Assembly (NCBI RefSeq): GCF_003576645.1
Contig: NC_044930.1
Coordinates: forward strand, 1,374,172 to 1,438,171
Length of the DNA: 64,000 bases
Source of the DNA: Ipomoea triloba
Taxonomy: Eukaryota > Streptophyta > Magnoliopsida > Solanales > Convolvulaceae
Reading direction: 5' to 3'
Of the stretch, positions 50,301 through 63,878 are shown one piece after another. The position numbers were made by a program, and so were the translations under genes. Position 1 is the stretch's first letter; each line of letters begins with the position of its first letter. The notes under the pieces are model-generated. The model was given only the letters and a program-made list of their open reading frames with translations, had not been told where the DNA came from and did no database searches.

Positions 50301-53300
50301 TGCAAGTCATACGACAAAAACTGATGAGATTAGATTGATTTCTCACTAAAAGAACCAAAAGTGAAAAAAGTCAGAAGTGCACCAATAATGGGTATGATAA
50401 GATACTCGTAGAATTAACCAACAATAACTCTTTTTTTTTTTTGAGAGAGAGAGAGAAACCCACAGTAATAATTATTCGAGGATGTTTACTGGATAAAACT
50501 CAGCTCCTGTGTAATAGCTCACTTACAAACCACACAGGAGAGGTAAACCAGAATATCAGATAAAGGAATAGTCTTGTACATAAATACCATATGAGATGAG
50601 ATCCTGTACAAGACTGAACCTGACAGAAACAATCATGCATAGCCATGTTCAAAGGGGTACACTGTACTGTTGAGTAGTAGTTGATGTCATGAACAAAAAC
50701 CTCCATTATCATATCCTTGCCTGCCCAAATACATAGTACGTATCAAATCAATCCTTGTATGTATACACGTGTACAGTGTACGTGCCAGGTAAGCAGAGGG
50801 TGATGACACCGTGGCATGGCATTCCCGATGACACACACAAAAATAAACCATAATTTCAACACAGACATCCTGCGGCATCATTCATGCTCAGCATATACAT
50901 ACATGCATACATATATATATACACACAAATTTCACCTTGAGAAAGATTGGCATTGTGGGTTCTGAATGAATCCTCTTCTTGTCTGTTCCTGCTTCAAGAT
51001 CTTCAGCTGCAAGTATATTTACACGTTTTTTTTTTATACTAAAGTCGAAAACAATAGTAATATGTAAGTATCATAAACAATTTAATATCTTACACACTTT
51101 AATTTAGCAATTGTTATACCATGGACCAGGGTTCATATTGCATTGTGAACCCTGATATAAAAATCATGTACCTACAATTAACGGTTTCTGTACATGTAAA
51201 CAAATAACTTGATAATTGTTGATACATAATATGATAGTTCAACTACATGTACAACTAATTGTTGATAAGGTTATTTTTAGACTAGGGTCTACAATGCAAG
51301 GTAGACCATGGTACATGGTATAATTTACCTTAATATAGTACTCCGTATCAAATATAAAAAAGACAAGTTACTTTACTCGCCGTTAAAATTGGAGACAACC
51401 TTAATTTTGATGTGATTAATGAATAATGATTGAAATCTAACATACATTCTTGAAGGACAGCAATCAATACACTTTCATGGTACTAAAGTCAAACTTATGT
51501 CAGCTTTCATGACTAGCTAGGCTAATCTAGTCCTGGTTTCACGCTGGAATTCTACAAATGTACCGTGAGAGTCAAACGTTTATGAAAATATAAACTTGAA
51601 TTTCAGAAGGGTCTTTATCGCTCTTGTTCTAAGAGATTGACGTTTGTAGAAATATAGTGATGAATGGGGAATTATTGGACAAGAAAAGTGGAATGAATTC
51701 CTTCAATAATTCACACTAGAATTATATGCTCCATATAATGGAGGCCTTTCACATCCATGATTTGCCTACCACACTTAGAAATTGAAGCTAAGTTCCACCA
51801 ACTACTTGAACTATTGTAACCACAAAGAGAAAAGAGAATTATTTGTCAAGAAACTATTGGTGACAAGTGGCTAAAACAGTTACCAATGTTGTTGGGCTCA
51901 CTGTTTTTCGAAAGTTTTTAGGTGTGTATTGACATAAAGTAACAATAATTCTCCTCGACGTAATTATGTATATCATAACGTATTATAGATAAGAAATCAT
52001 TACCAATAGTATTTGTGCAATCATATATAGGATATATATAATGGTATTTGCAGATATGATCAACCTCGATCAATACTATATAAGTTTCCATAATTTATAA
52101 ATGTTAATCATTTATCTAATTAAGAAAAGCTATCAATATAATATGCATATGATCATATTTTTAAATGTTTAAATAATACATATGAATCAATAATTGTTAT
52201 TTAATGTTGTTTTGAATTGGTCAGCTATAGGTAATTTAAACTAGTTTATCTTTTTGTGGTCTTTTGCCAATTAGCTGTAGACCAAAGAGACTACTCATTT
52301 GAACCAAAAAAAAGAGAAGAAATAAATAAATAAATAAATAAATGGGGAACTTGGTGTGAAAAGGAAGGAAAGAGAGGTTCTTTCACTTTCTCTTCTGGTT
52401 GGGACATTAGAAAACAAAACATCATCGCTGCATATGAAGTCGAAAGTGGTCCCTCGCCCATTACTTCTCATGATAGTTTTGAAAAGCTTAACGATGACTG
52501 TTTTAAATTTGTTGAAATATACATTACATTACATTTACATGCATGCATGCCATCTTCGATCTGTCATTTTTGCCCTAAAAGTTTGCTTGCTTTAATTTTA
52601 GTTTATGTGATGCATGCATATATAGGCTATGTTTGGCAAACCTAACTCAAAAGGTAGCTGAAAGCTGAAAAGTAGCTGAAAATTGAAAAGCTATAAGCTC
52701 GAAGCTGAAATCTGAAGAGCTGTTATGCTTAAAAGTGTTTGGTAAAATTAGCTTTTTTGATAAGCTGATAAATGTAAAAAGACTAAAAAGGACATCTTCA
52801 TACAATTTAAATAATTTTAAATTTAAATAGGTTTGTTTATATATTAAAATATAAAATAATGAAATCAATATATTTAAATAAAATATAAAGTAAGAACATA
52901 TATTTGAAAATATATAAAGTAAAAAAGATATTTATAATTCATAAGATTAGTTCATACAAAAATTAATGTTCAAACATAAATATCAAATTGAAATAACAAC
53001 CAAACATAATGAAAAAAAATGTCAAAATGGTTTTAATTGAGAGGGGTAAATGATGTCATTTATTTAAAATAATAAGGATAAAGATGGAAAAAAGTTAAAA
53101 AGCTACTAGCTTATTTTGAAAAGCTACCCCAAGTAGCGTTTCAAAATAAGCTCTTATTTTAAGCTACTAGCTTATTTTGAGAACATTACCAGACAGAGCT
53201 TATAGCTTATTAGTAGCTTAAAATAAGCTATAAGCTCCTAAATAAGCTCTGCCAAACAGAGTCATAAAGTTCAGCTAATTCCCCTCAATACATCCCTTAT

Positions 53301-54538
53301 CCAATACTATTGACACATGCTGAACACAAAGACTAGACATTTGTTTATTGCACACTAGGAGCCCCACTTTGAGAGGTTGGTCTCACACTGCATGAGACTC
53401 GATCCTAATTTTTCTTTCCAAACTATACCCCTTTGACTAACTGACTTCAGACCAACTAAGTTGTTCATGCGGGCAGAGGGTTTATAATCTTAATTATATA
53501 TCTCAAATGTAATTATTAGCAAATGCTAAGTGGTGTTGAGTTGAATGCATTTCAGCATCAACATGCCCTCAAGATGAGGGAAAGAGAATAAATACGGCAG
53601 TTGTCATCAGAAAGATGACACAAAGACCCTCAAAAATTGATATTTCCATATAATATCGACCGTAAACTCCCCCACTCCGGAGGACAATTGGGTCATTCTG
53701 GTTCTTTTGTTTCTTAAAGGAAATATACTGTTCGCGGTGGAGATGAAGCATGAAAGCTAGCAAGATGAAGACGAAAGTGCAGAGAAAAAGCAACTCAAAA
53801 TATAGACAAGATAACCAACAATTTAGGGAATTTAATTAATATCTCGCGATTATTATTATAAATTATAATTATAAAGTTAATGAGCTTCGAAATATGAGCT
53901 TCTAACCATCAAATTCTGCTCGTGCTTAAGACTCGAGCAGAATCTGAATTAATAATTGGTGGAATAGAATACTAATTTTTTTTTTTAATTATTATTATTA
54001 TAAATAATGTTATCTTAATTATTATCATGATAAGAAAGATATAATATTCACGTATTGTTAAAAAGTTAAATAAATAAAAAAAAAAGATTAGGAGTTCATG
54101 CAAATGGAGTGAAAAAGTGAAAAGAGGAGAAATGAAGCAAGGCTAGGGCTTACGAATATCGTCGTCGCTGAACGGCTTAGAATCGGCGATCTCGTCGGGC
54201 GGGACGGTGAAGCCGGTGAAGGAAAAGGAGAAGCCTAAGCTGGCGCTGGAGGCGCGGCTGAGGGCGGCGCCACTGCTCAAATCATCCAAGTCGAATTTCA
54301 TCTGAGCGCTTCTCGACTTCCGGATATGAGTGGAGCTCCGACCCGGCGACGCCGCCGCAAGCCGCCTGCTGGACTTCCTCGATAGGGTTCCGCCGCCGCC
54401 GCCGCTATCCGGAGCTCCACTGCCGGTCCCGTCTCCCGACGACGCCGGCGACCTCATCGCCGCCATTGCGGCCGCCATCGTCTCCACCAGCTGATCCGAC
54501 TTCGTCCTCAGCAAACTCGTAGAGCTCGTCTTCTCCAT
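47318..54538 (-). CDS. ABCG22: ABC transporter G family half transporter, ABCG22-like, 746 aa
   Basis: Ten exons on the complement: 54154-54538, 50936-51006, 49766-49998, 49508-49663, 49250-49433, 48811-49119, 48295-48582, 47937-48221, 47687-47794, 47318-47539; 747 codons including stop. The N-terminal ~150 residues are Ser-rich ([37 protein letters not shown]), as in AtABCG22. The nucleotide-binding domain has Walker [10 protein letters not shown] (~191), signature VSGGERKR (~296) and Walker [14 protein letters not shown] (~317). It is followed by a linker and six membrane segments of the ABC2 type ([48 protein letters not shown]). Reverse order (NBD first) marks the G family; half transporters dimerise. 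In Arabidopsis ABCG22 acts in guard cells and affects water loss. Intron 1 is 3147 bp. Confidence 0.93.
50163..50373. mobile_element. Short inverted-repeat element in ABCG22 intron 2
   Basis: The left end tttttgtcacttttggcc faces a right end ccaaaagtgaaaaaag, an inverted repeat of about 15 bp. The interior is plain, with no frame. It follows a T-run of about 26 bases (50140-50165). Confidence 0.45.
51114..51323. mobile_element. MITE of the TTATACCATGGAC family, 210 bp, in ABCG22 intron 1
   Basis: About 40 bp inverted ends: left ttataccatggaccagggtt then ttgcattgtgaaccct; right, on the reverse strand, ttataccatgtaccatggtc then ttgcattgtagaccct. It lies 108 bp from exon 2 within the intron. 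Confidence 0.75.
52210..52310 (+). mobile_element. SINE body fragment in ABCG22 intron 1
   Basis: ttgaattggtcagctatagg, aactagtttatctttttgtggtc and gtagaccaaagagactactc match the 3' half of the FAP-B SINE. The tRNA-like head is missing. A (AAAT)n run follows at about 52320-52342. Confidence 0.5.
52626..53266. mobile_element. hAT-type miniature element, ~640 bp, in ABCG22 intron 1
   Basis: The ends ggctatgtttggcaaac and gccaaacagagtcat form an inverted repeat on the core gtttggca. The interior has many agctta/taagct blocks near both ends (52655-52770 and 53095-53250), as in a common plant MITE type. The centre (52800-53080) is AT-rich without a frame. Confidence 0.65.
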
Positions 54539-55342
54539 CGTTAACAAGCAATTGAAGATTCTATCACACGCAATAATGCAGGATGAAATTATATATATAT
54601 AATTAATAATATGTAGTTTAAATTCCAAAATTATGGGAGTATATTGTATATATATGGGGAAGTATAATAATATAGTAGGTAATAAATAGCAATGATAAAG
54701 AGATGGGATTGGTTGCACCTTAAGGATAGAGAGAGTGTTTGATTTGTAGAGAGAGAGAGAGAGTTCTTGAGAGAGATGATGTTTCTCAACTCTATTTAAC
54801 ACAGGTTCTCAAAGTAGGCACCCTTCCTTTCCTTTTATAGTGGCAATAATAATTATAATGGGGAAACTACTTGGAGTTACAGAACTACCCCTCTATGGCT
54901 CTATCAATTAATTACTACCCTTTGCAAAATTTAGGAGGCAAGGGGAGGGGAGTGTTATAACTTCCAAAGGCCGGCCATAAAACGATATTTATAATAATTG
55001 AACTCGTGATTTTTAATTACAATTAAGAATCATCGCAAATTTTAGTGTAGATCGCGATCCATTGTGGACCGCGTATCAAAACGACGTAGGGTCGTTTTGA
55101 TTAATGAAAACAGACGGATGAAACGACATCCGATCCATTCCGTACCATTTGCTTTCAGTTTATATACACTGCAGTTACATTTCAACACAATTGCAGTTTC
55201 TTTTCGATATAACTACAGTTTCATTCGATAATATAAAAACAAATGTGAGGCAATATCATTTGAGATAAACTGTAGTATCAGTTACGGAGATTTAGAGCCG
55301 TTGTTTCTCCAACTTATTGAAACGACATCGTGTTGTGACCAT

Positions 55343-55364
55343 GGTCCACAATGCATTGTGGACC
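55343..55364. repeat. Perfect 22-bp palindrome at a MITE end
   Basis: ggtccacaatg is followed directly by its reverse complement cattgtggacc, with no spacer. Next to it lies accacggtccatgatataac, an end of the TTATACCATGGAC MITE family. A second related end (gatccattgtggaccgcg) is at 55049-55067. It looks like two element ends joined head to head. Confidence 0.7.
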
Positions 55365-56362
55365 ACGGTCCATGATATAACGACCAAAGAATCATAATTC
55401 ACCCCTTCGACTTTTAATTTTGAGCTATAGCCTACACAGTAACTTTTATATCAATGTAACATTTATGCTTAGCATGTGTGGTGTTGCACCAATAATTGTA
55501 TGTGGTCATTCGTCCTATCTAATGAAATATTAGGAATTATATTAACTCAATAAAACTCGTGTATAAAAAAAATCCACTAGAGTTATTCAAACTCGGAGGC
55601 CCATGTGAGTGAGCATGCCTATCTTATGATAAGCATCATCATTAGTGGTATTAAAGACATGCATGCATGGACTGCTGCCACAACACAACTAGAGAGGCGT
55701 CATCCTTGAACATATATGTAAACTCTTTGTGTTCTATACTTCTATTACTATACGATGGTAGTATAAATAGGAATTCCTAGCTTACATGAAACTTGAATTC
55801 AATTTAATTTTTACTGCATGTATTTTTTTGGTGTTTTCAATTCCCAACAAGTAATTGTATTCGATTATTCGAAGAACAAGGCACTCAAAGATTAATCATA
55901 TTGACTAAGTCTATAAGCCCGTAACATGAAAATTCAAGGAGAGTCCTTGACCCGGGGTCCAAGAATTCACAATTTAAAATCCGAGACTTCACGACTTGAG
56001 GATTGAGAAGGAAGGATGCTCTGAGAAAAATTAATATGAAGGATCAAAGCACGACGCAAGAGGCTAAAGTACAGGACATAAGCAGTGGGCAAGGGCCCTA
56101 GGCCAAGGCCAACTTCCGGGGCCGGCTTTGGGCAGCTAGCCATTCCCATCTCTAGGATTGGGTGGTGGACCGCGGCTTGATCTCCTAGCCTACTATGATG
56201 GGGCTTGTTGGACTTTCCTCTTTGTATAAATTAATATTGATTTAACATTACAAAATCATATTCAATTTTACCGCACACCATTCTTCATAATATTCAAGCA
56301 TTAATCTGTGAATTATTATATTGCTAGTTACTACATTCATATTATTGTCTTACCCTTTTATC

Positions 56363-56365
<3 letters not shown>

Positions 56366-56407
<42 letters not shown>
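56366..56407. repeat. (AT)n microsatellite
   Basis: About 21 AT units. Confidence 0.9.
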
Positions 56408-56409
<2 letters not shown>

Positions 56410-58248
56410 GAGATATACATCTCTATCATGTACGAATTATCTCTACCGTACACGTGTTCGGACGCTTCAATTAACTAAAAGTTGTTCTCTTGTGAAGTGT
56501 TTGCATATGTGCTTCATATTATATTATATTCCATCTCTAATAATTAATCTCTCTCCTTTCAAGATTACCTAATTTCTAGTTCATTAGCTGCCCTTTTCAA
56601 GCTACTATACATCATCTATGAGGTCACACTCATGATCCGATTCAAGTCGTGAAGTCTCCCATTTGTATTGCCCAAAAAAAGAATTGTTATAAAATACATT
56701 TATTAGCATAGTGAATGTAATTTATTTTGTATTAATTAGTCCGTGGACATTATGTTTCAAATTAAATATCGTGAGAACACAAGATTTTTAGTACCATACG
56801 TTATGTTTTCCTTGTTATGTTACCATTAGCTTCTTTTTCTTCCCAATTATGTTGTGTATGTCTTATATATTATTAGAAAATGACATATATATGTTGAAAT
56901 GTAGTGGAACGAAACGAGTGAAGCGAAAAACATAATAATTTTAATTTGTAATTGGGCAGTAGGTTAGAGTTACTTATAAATATGATGTCAATAAATGCCT
57001 TGTTGAAAAAACGTAACTAGATAAATTGATCTTTAAAGTGACTATCGTGTAGTATAATTTTCAACAGTGTCCATATTTATATGGATTCGAGTTTTCTTAA
57101 GTGAAGATTATTTTGATATATTATACGTTCAAAATGAATAATGGGGCAGTGAAAAATTGATTCTCAAAATATACCGAGTTGGAAGAATGGAGGTGGGAAG
57201 ACGTTCAAGAAGCATTTATCTCACATTGAAAAATAAATGTAGATTCGCAGTATTATATATAATTCAACTTTTTAAAAAGTTTGAATTGTATAGCATGGAG
57301 GCTCTGATCTGATCTCTTGCGTGCAAAGGGGGGAGGTGTGCAAATTAAATTCGAAAACGAGTCCAAATTAAAAACTTTGAACTCGTGTCATGTGCACTTG
57401 CGACCCCAATACTAACCTTCTCTCCCTCAGCTCGCTCTTGTGAACGTGCCAGACCACATAATTCATGTGTTATTCTTGGATATCTTGATCTAATTTTTTA
57501 ACAACTTGCATATATTGTATGATTATTTTGTTATTGCACCATCAATGAGGTGCATACATGTCAAACAAGAAATGGCATGGCTTGAAGTTGCTCGGCGTGC
57601 ATATGTTTAACTCATTGATTCAATAGGTAGTATTATATATTTAGGGGAAGAAATTAAATGATATGAAGTTATAATAACATTATATAGCTAACATGTTTTA
57701 GTTATATGTGACAGAACATGTTGCGATAATCAATTTTTATTTATATCCTTAGCTTATAAAAGTGAGACAATGCAACGTGTTACATTTATAGTGTTATATA
57801 TTACTTGTGCGTGATTTTGGAGCTGATCGAGCTTTAGTGTTGTCAATTTATAGAACCTTTTAGTCTTAATGGGTTTTAACCTGATTAGGTAGGTGTAGTG
57901 CCGCCTTTTATCAATTGGGAGGAAGACGACGCACAAAAATAAAAATGCATCAAGCAATTGCTAGTGAGCTGAGCTTTCCAAGAACCTTCCTGTTCATATA
58001 TATATATAGTGAGAGAGGTGATGTGAAATCACATACATCACTTATCTCTTGAAAAGTGGATACTTGTAGTGAATTACATACTCATAATTTAAAATCCTTT
58101 TTAATCTTATAGGTTCAGGTAACTTTTTTCTAAATCATCCCCTCATTTATTGTAGTGCTAAAAAAATGTGATGTGGTAAATACTGTTGTACCTACAAATA
58201 TGTATAAATAGTAAGGTCGGATTGTACGTTGTTGATTCTTTTAAATAA

Positions 58249-58440
58249 CTGCTTGTTGGTTTAAGTGGTTGAGCTCAACATGCGCGATACGTGGGTTAGA
58301 GAGTCCCGATCTAACAATGGTTACGTGGAAAATGCCAAAAGTCCCTCCCTTAACATTTAATGTGATATTTATAAGGGGTGAAGGGAACACATGCCGGACG
58401 CTCGACATACGCGACACGTGTGACCCATGCATAGGGGGAG
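58249..58440. repeat. Third copy of the LTR-like repeat
   Basis: Begins ctgcttgttggtttaag and carries gccaaaagtccctcccttaac, tatttataaggggtgaaggg and a cgacatacgcgacacgtg segment, matching the pair at 23514-23883. The 300 bp after it are moderately GC-rich and may continue the same element. Confidence 0.55.
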
Positions 58441-60929
58441 GTCAGATGCTCCGTTGATTTTCCCATGTGTGCTAAAGTTCCTGATGTCCTCGTTTATGCT
58501 GCGATTGTGTCGAGCTAAAGGAGTAAGGCTTAGTTTTCTAAGTGGAGAAGGTCGAATAGCTCATCCCGACCTAAGAAGCTCGATGTGGATCTTAAGGCGG
58601 GCGAAAACTACTGCTAACTAAGCCTTTGCTTGGTCCCTTCGCTTAGGTTGGGTCGGTCAACTTTAAGATCGGTTATGATTGAGAATAGATCCTCCCAAGA
58701 GCTTGACCGGATATCGAGTAGGTATGTGGTACATATAGGTAAATAAACCCGCGGATATTCCCAATCAGAATGAATACATGTCTCTCATAAATATAGTCCA
58801 TTAATTAATAAGTGAGAGAAGCCTCAAGCATGTGGGTGTGCTTTCACACATATATATAGAGAGATGTTTAGCCACAAAAGGCGCTTTGTCCTCAGAGCTC
58901 CCACACTTTGACCCGATAAGATAGATAGTGGATGAGTAATCACGGTGACTCACTAACCCATTAGGTGGAAGGACTAGTGTCTAGTGCGAGCTCACTACAT
59001 TAGGTGTATGTAACTTCCACACTAACGATCATCGACTACACAAGTTGTAAAACTAACGATGCTGATTGGCATTGCACCAAGTACAATTCAAAAAGCATGT
59101 ATAGTTATTATATATATTTATACAATTGTACTGTTAGGACAAATAAATGGATATAATCTTATCAATATCTTATAATTTCTCTCTCACGCTATATATATAA
59201 ACACGTACGCATGATAATGCATGCAAGACTAGACGACCATGTGTCTGAGGTTACCTCTACAAGAGGTAAGCAAGTTTTGGAGGGTTGCACAACTGCCCAA
59301 CGGAAGGTCCATTGCATGTGCACAATTTCTTGCCCCGTTACGCTGTGGATTTTGGAATCTTTTGCTACGTTATCAGCTTACCCATTATATTTTTGTTCTC
59401 TAATAAATTGGCACCATCTATCACTGTAAAGTATGCACTATTGACTTATGGACCGACGGCAATTTTGAATTTTACGAAAACAGTTTATATTATGCTTTTA
59501 ATGAATTTTCGATTAAGAAATTATATATTTTAATTTCCACAATATCATTGACGGAATATAAGACAACTTAACTAGTTCAATCATCCAAAAGGCTTGGCCT
59601 AAGAGATCAAATTATGGCAAACTGTTTAAGAATATATAATTTTTTATTTTTTTTTTACATTTGTTAATTTAGTTAACTAATTAAGTTCAATAATTGAGGT
59701 GACTTCAATTATACTGAGAAGGTCAAATTTTCTTTGTTCTTTACTGGGAATTCAATTCCCCATGGAAGTTGACAGTTCTTAATAGACATGAATACATGCA
59801 GCGTAGGTATTATGTTATTTTCATGTTGACATAAATTATTAGTACTTTCCGATTCCAATTTTTCATTTTTTACGTAATTACGGTACATAGTACGTCCCAT
59901 CTTTCATTCAGTACATAGGTACATACATACTTGTACGTTCATTACATGAAAATATTTACATAATTAATATTGTCCTCTTACGTTTTTGTTCACTATAAGG
60001 TCAAAATCGTCAACATTTTACAAAGATAGGGTATTAAAACCCTAAAACATATATTGATTGATTATAAATTGATCATGTTCTAAACATGATCTAATCTTTA
60101 TCAAAATATGGTAAGAAATTGTCCCAAGTCCCTCTCCCTGTTCGTGAGAAACACGTAAGGGAAACTCAAGTTGATCGAGGATACGAGAAGTCAAGAACAG
60201 TGAGCTAGCAAAGGATAATTACAGGACCCCTCGCCTCGTACTCACCTATCAAAAGCGATCTATCGATCGTTCCAACTATCGGGAATTCGTGACCGCTCTT
60301 TCAACCCTACACTCAATAATAATTGAGGCATGCATAACAATGAGTTTTATAATGTAGGAATAAAAATGAGTGTTTTATATTAGTGGATAAAAAATTAATG
60401 GGAGACACAAAAAAATCAAGTGGATGAGATGACTTGGTTGACACGTTTCAGCAGGGAGATGGAACTGCGGTGACCAACCATGAGGCAAAAGACAAACGCC
60501 TTTATCAAAACCCACCAAAAATGTCCTTTTGGGTTCGCTTTGTCGTCGTCCCAACCACCGTGGCCCCTCCGCCTTCCGACGTCACGCGCCTCCGCCACCA
60601 CATTTCATCCTTTCAATATTCTAAACCCTAACCTAAAGTCACTTCATCACAGATGCCTACGTGACTAATTCAACAGCTGGATGACATTTTCTGATCCTGT
60701 CTTTTTAGGTTAGATGGGAATTTCCTTATCTTATTTCCAATGTAATTTTGACGGGTTTGATATGATAAAGATAATAATTTATGATCGTTAATTGTGCGTG
60801 TATTTCACTCTCATTCAATATGTGTTAGTGGCCGTGCACTTTAATACCTTAAGAGAGATCGAGAATTCGAATCTTTTCTTGTATAAAAAAAATTAATCAG
60901 CTGGCCAACACTTTGCATTTTAAGTAGGA

Positions 60930-61235
60930 TGGCTTAAAGGTGCCTCATCATACAATTAAGGTCTGCTCAGAATACTACATGTGGCCAATATAAAGAGTAG
61001 GTGCCTCATACACTTAGGATTTGGGTCTACTCAGAATACTACCTATGGCCAATATGAAGAGTAGGTTGGCTTAAAGGCGCTTGTGGCCAAAATGAAGAAG
61101 AGTAGGTTGGCTTAAAGTGTCTCATATAGTTAGGGTCTGGTCTGCTCAGAATACCTTGTGACCAATATGAAGAGTTATACTGATATTCTCAGAATACCCT
61201 GTGGCCAAATATGAAGAGTCATATTAGACGAATGG
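60930..61235. repeat. Degenerate minisatellite, about five units
   Basis: Units of roughly 60-75 bp share gtctgctcagaatac, tgtggccaatatgaagagta and ggttggcttaaag. A second, shorter repeat (cgggtctttctcc-tctgttta, about 28 bp, three times) follows at 61278-61370. Confidence 0.75.
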
Positions 61236-61611
61236 CCAATCATAGGACATGATATTTTTTTAGTAAATCCACTAGGTGTTTCGGGTCTTTCTCCATCTGT
61301 TTAATGATTCCGGTCTTTCTCCGTCTTTAACGATTCGGGTCTTTCTCTGTTTAACTATTCGAATCCACCTAACTAATTTTCGCTTATTCCGAAAGGTATG
61401 GGAACTGGCTCAAGGGAATTGTCACAGGTTGAAATCATAGGACATGATGTTAGTTCAGATTAAATCAAACAAAATGGGAAGAAAAATATTTTTTTTTTTT
61501 AAATAAATAGTACATGGGAATAAAAATAAGAAAGCTAGGGCGTGGCGGGCTTGTATGTCTCGCTTTTTTAGTGTTTGATGGAAGGGCGGTGCCGCCCGGG
61601 CGAGGGAACGG

Positions 61612-61842
61612 CACGTGACATGGACCTCACTGCTGGGGGGCTCTCAGGCTCTGTTTGATTGCCATAACGGGTCGGGCCGGGCCATATTTCGGATGCAAAA
61701 TAAATGGAAAGAGACACCAAAAGGTTCAACAATTATTTCGTGCAACTTTCGTAGTTAGGCGCCACGTGTTGGGTCCAACCGACGCAGGGCTGATCGGAGC
61801 CTATGACTCTACGAGTCACCACCGTGGCGATGCTGACACGTG
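61612..61842. promoter_or_regulatory. Cluster of three G-boxes
   Basis: CACGTG occurs at 61612-61617, 61763-61768 and 61837-61842 (contexts ggcacgtgac, gccacgtgtt, gacacgtggc) inside a locally GC-rich block. Such ACGT-core clusters bind bZIP or bHLH factors in stress- and light-regulated plant promoters. No gene start is seen nearby on either strand within the window. Confidence 0.45.
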
Positions 61843-62504
61843 GCTGCCTTATCATTGTAAGCCGGAAAATAATATCCTCGCATTGGGTTAGGATCGCGCG
61901 TGTATATTTGATGAGTAGACTGTTTAAATATGTCAAATTATTAAAAAATAAATTGAATTATATGCGAAAGACTCGACTAAGAAGATATCGACAAGTAGTT
62001 GAAAATAGTAACATATTTTTTAATCTTTAAAGTGATCACAAACTCGATTTCTGATTGTAAATTCAAAATTTCTAAACACTTCACAGTTGTTAGAAATATT
62101 AAATTTTTGAGTAGTGAAAATTTTATAATATTACAAAAAGTTTAAAGCTGTCTATTCTCATATAATATATGAGGTGGTATGATAACTCGAGAGTTAATTG
62201 TTATTAGTTGAATACAAGTAATCATCTATCTATTCATGAACATGGGGGCAAGTTGATGATTATATTTTTGTGAAGATTCAATAAAAGTTAGCTCTTGGTA
62301 GTACTATAAAACTTGGCCAAAAAGGGTTATGAAGCCCATTATGAAAAGGAATACTTTTCCCAAGGATGACAAGCAAGTTTGTGGCAATTAAAGTCATAAT
62401 AGGGAGGGGATTGAAATGGACAACATATATAGTTAAGTTAAAAGCGGTGAGTTGTCTTAATAGTGCATGGAAAAACAACGACACATGTTGTGCATGTATG
62501 TGTG

Positions 62505-62508
<4 letters not shown>

Positions 62509-62543
<35 letters not shown>
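62509..62543. repeat. (AT)n microsatellite
   Basis: About 17 AT units. Confidence 0.9.
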
Positions 62544-62546
<3 letters not shown>

Positions 62547-63878
62547 AAAACTGTGGATTAATCTTGTCAATTCATTTAGATTAATCAATGACAAAAATCA
62601 AAGAAAAAAATTAATAACACTTTTGTAATTATAATAATGCATGCATTATTATATACATATACATAGATAACTGAAAGTGCACTTAGGAACTATAATAGTG
62701 CATTCATGTGTGCACACTATTAGTTATTTTCACTTTTCACGAATGTATTATCAAACGTTTTCAAATACCCATATGATTGTGCGATCATTTTTTTTTTAAT
62801 TTTCAACCCTTAATCAAGCTAGATAGATTGATGATGTTAATCTATACTTTTTATATGGGACATATGTTTTCACTTGAATTATGTGTGTGTTTGTGTGTGT
62901 GCGCGCGCATATGCATGAGTAGGAGCTTAGCTAGCTATGATGTGATCTATGAAGAAAAAGGGGGAAGCAAGCATACTTTTCCATCTCCCACTTGCATTGC
63001 ATGCATGTCTTTTTCTTCTCGTATATTCTAGTACTATTCTACCATGTTGCTAATTAAACCATGGTCATATATATTAAATTTTCTTAAAAATTAAGTACTT
63101 CATTTTTTTTATAGATATTTTATATGTTAAATTGTACATTTATAAGTCTATAAAAGATAATACTCTTATCATTATTGTTCATCTAAGAAATAGGTGGGGA
63201 ACAAGAAAATTAAATGTATCCTTAAAATATTTAATTATCATTTACAAGAAGCCAAATCCTAAATAAAGAGATCTTTATTATAATATTAGAGAGTTCGTGA
63301 TATGAGAAAATACTTACTAGATATAAAGAGAGAACGAGAGTGGTGGTGAGAAGATTATTTTGAAAGAGATTATATAGAGTGTTTAGTGAGGAAATCAAAG
63401 ATTCTTAGTAAGAGAATTCAAGTTAAGGCTTAAATTAGAGAAAGAGATGACCAAGTAGTTAATTAGAGATTAAAAAATGCTAACAAAAATTCCAATCAAG
63501 AGCTTTAATTTGAGTCCATTATTTCTCCAAGAACAAGCTAGATGCTAAACTAAAAGGGGACGGTTCTAATTTTAATTCAACTGATCAGACTATTGGTTTC
63601 GTAATTACAAAGTTTCATATTCAATTTTCTATGAGAATTGTGTATTAGCTAGGGAGGGGCTTAAGCTACAATTAAAAAAGATTAAATTAATTCTTATGAG
63701 TTAATAATTTGAAAATCATTTGCTGTTATCTAGATATAAATACTTGATTAAGTTATAAGTTCTTACGAAAATGTAAAAAAAAAAAAATGCGTGTTTCTGA
63801 TCCGTTAGATCTGAACACGTGAACTGATGACATGCGCTCTCACTTTTTTTTTAGACAAGTGGTTCGCACCTGAACGCA

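Noticed and set aside
60434..60668. Overlapping 62-65 codon frames rich in Pro
   Set aside because: No recognisable motif, no splice partners and no support for either frame over the other.
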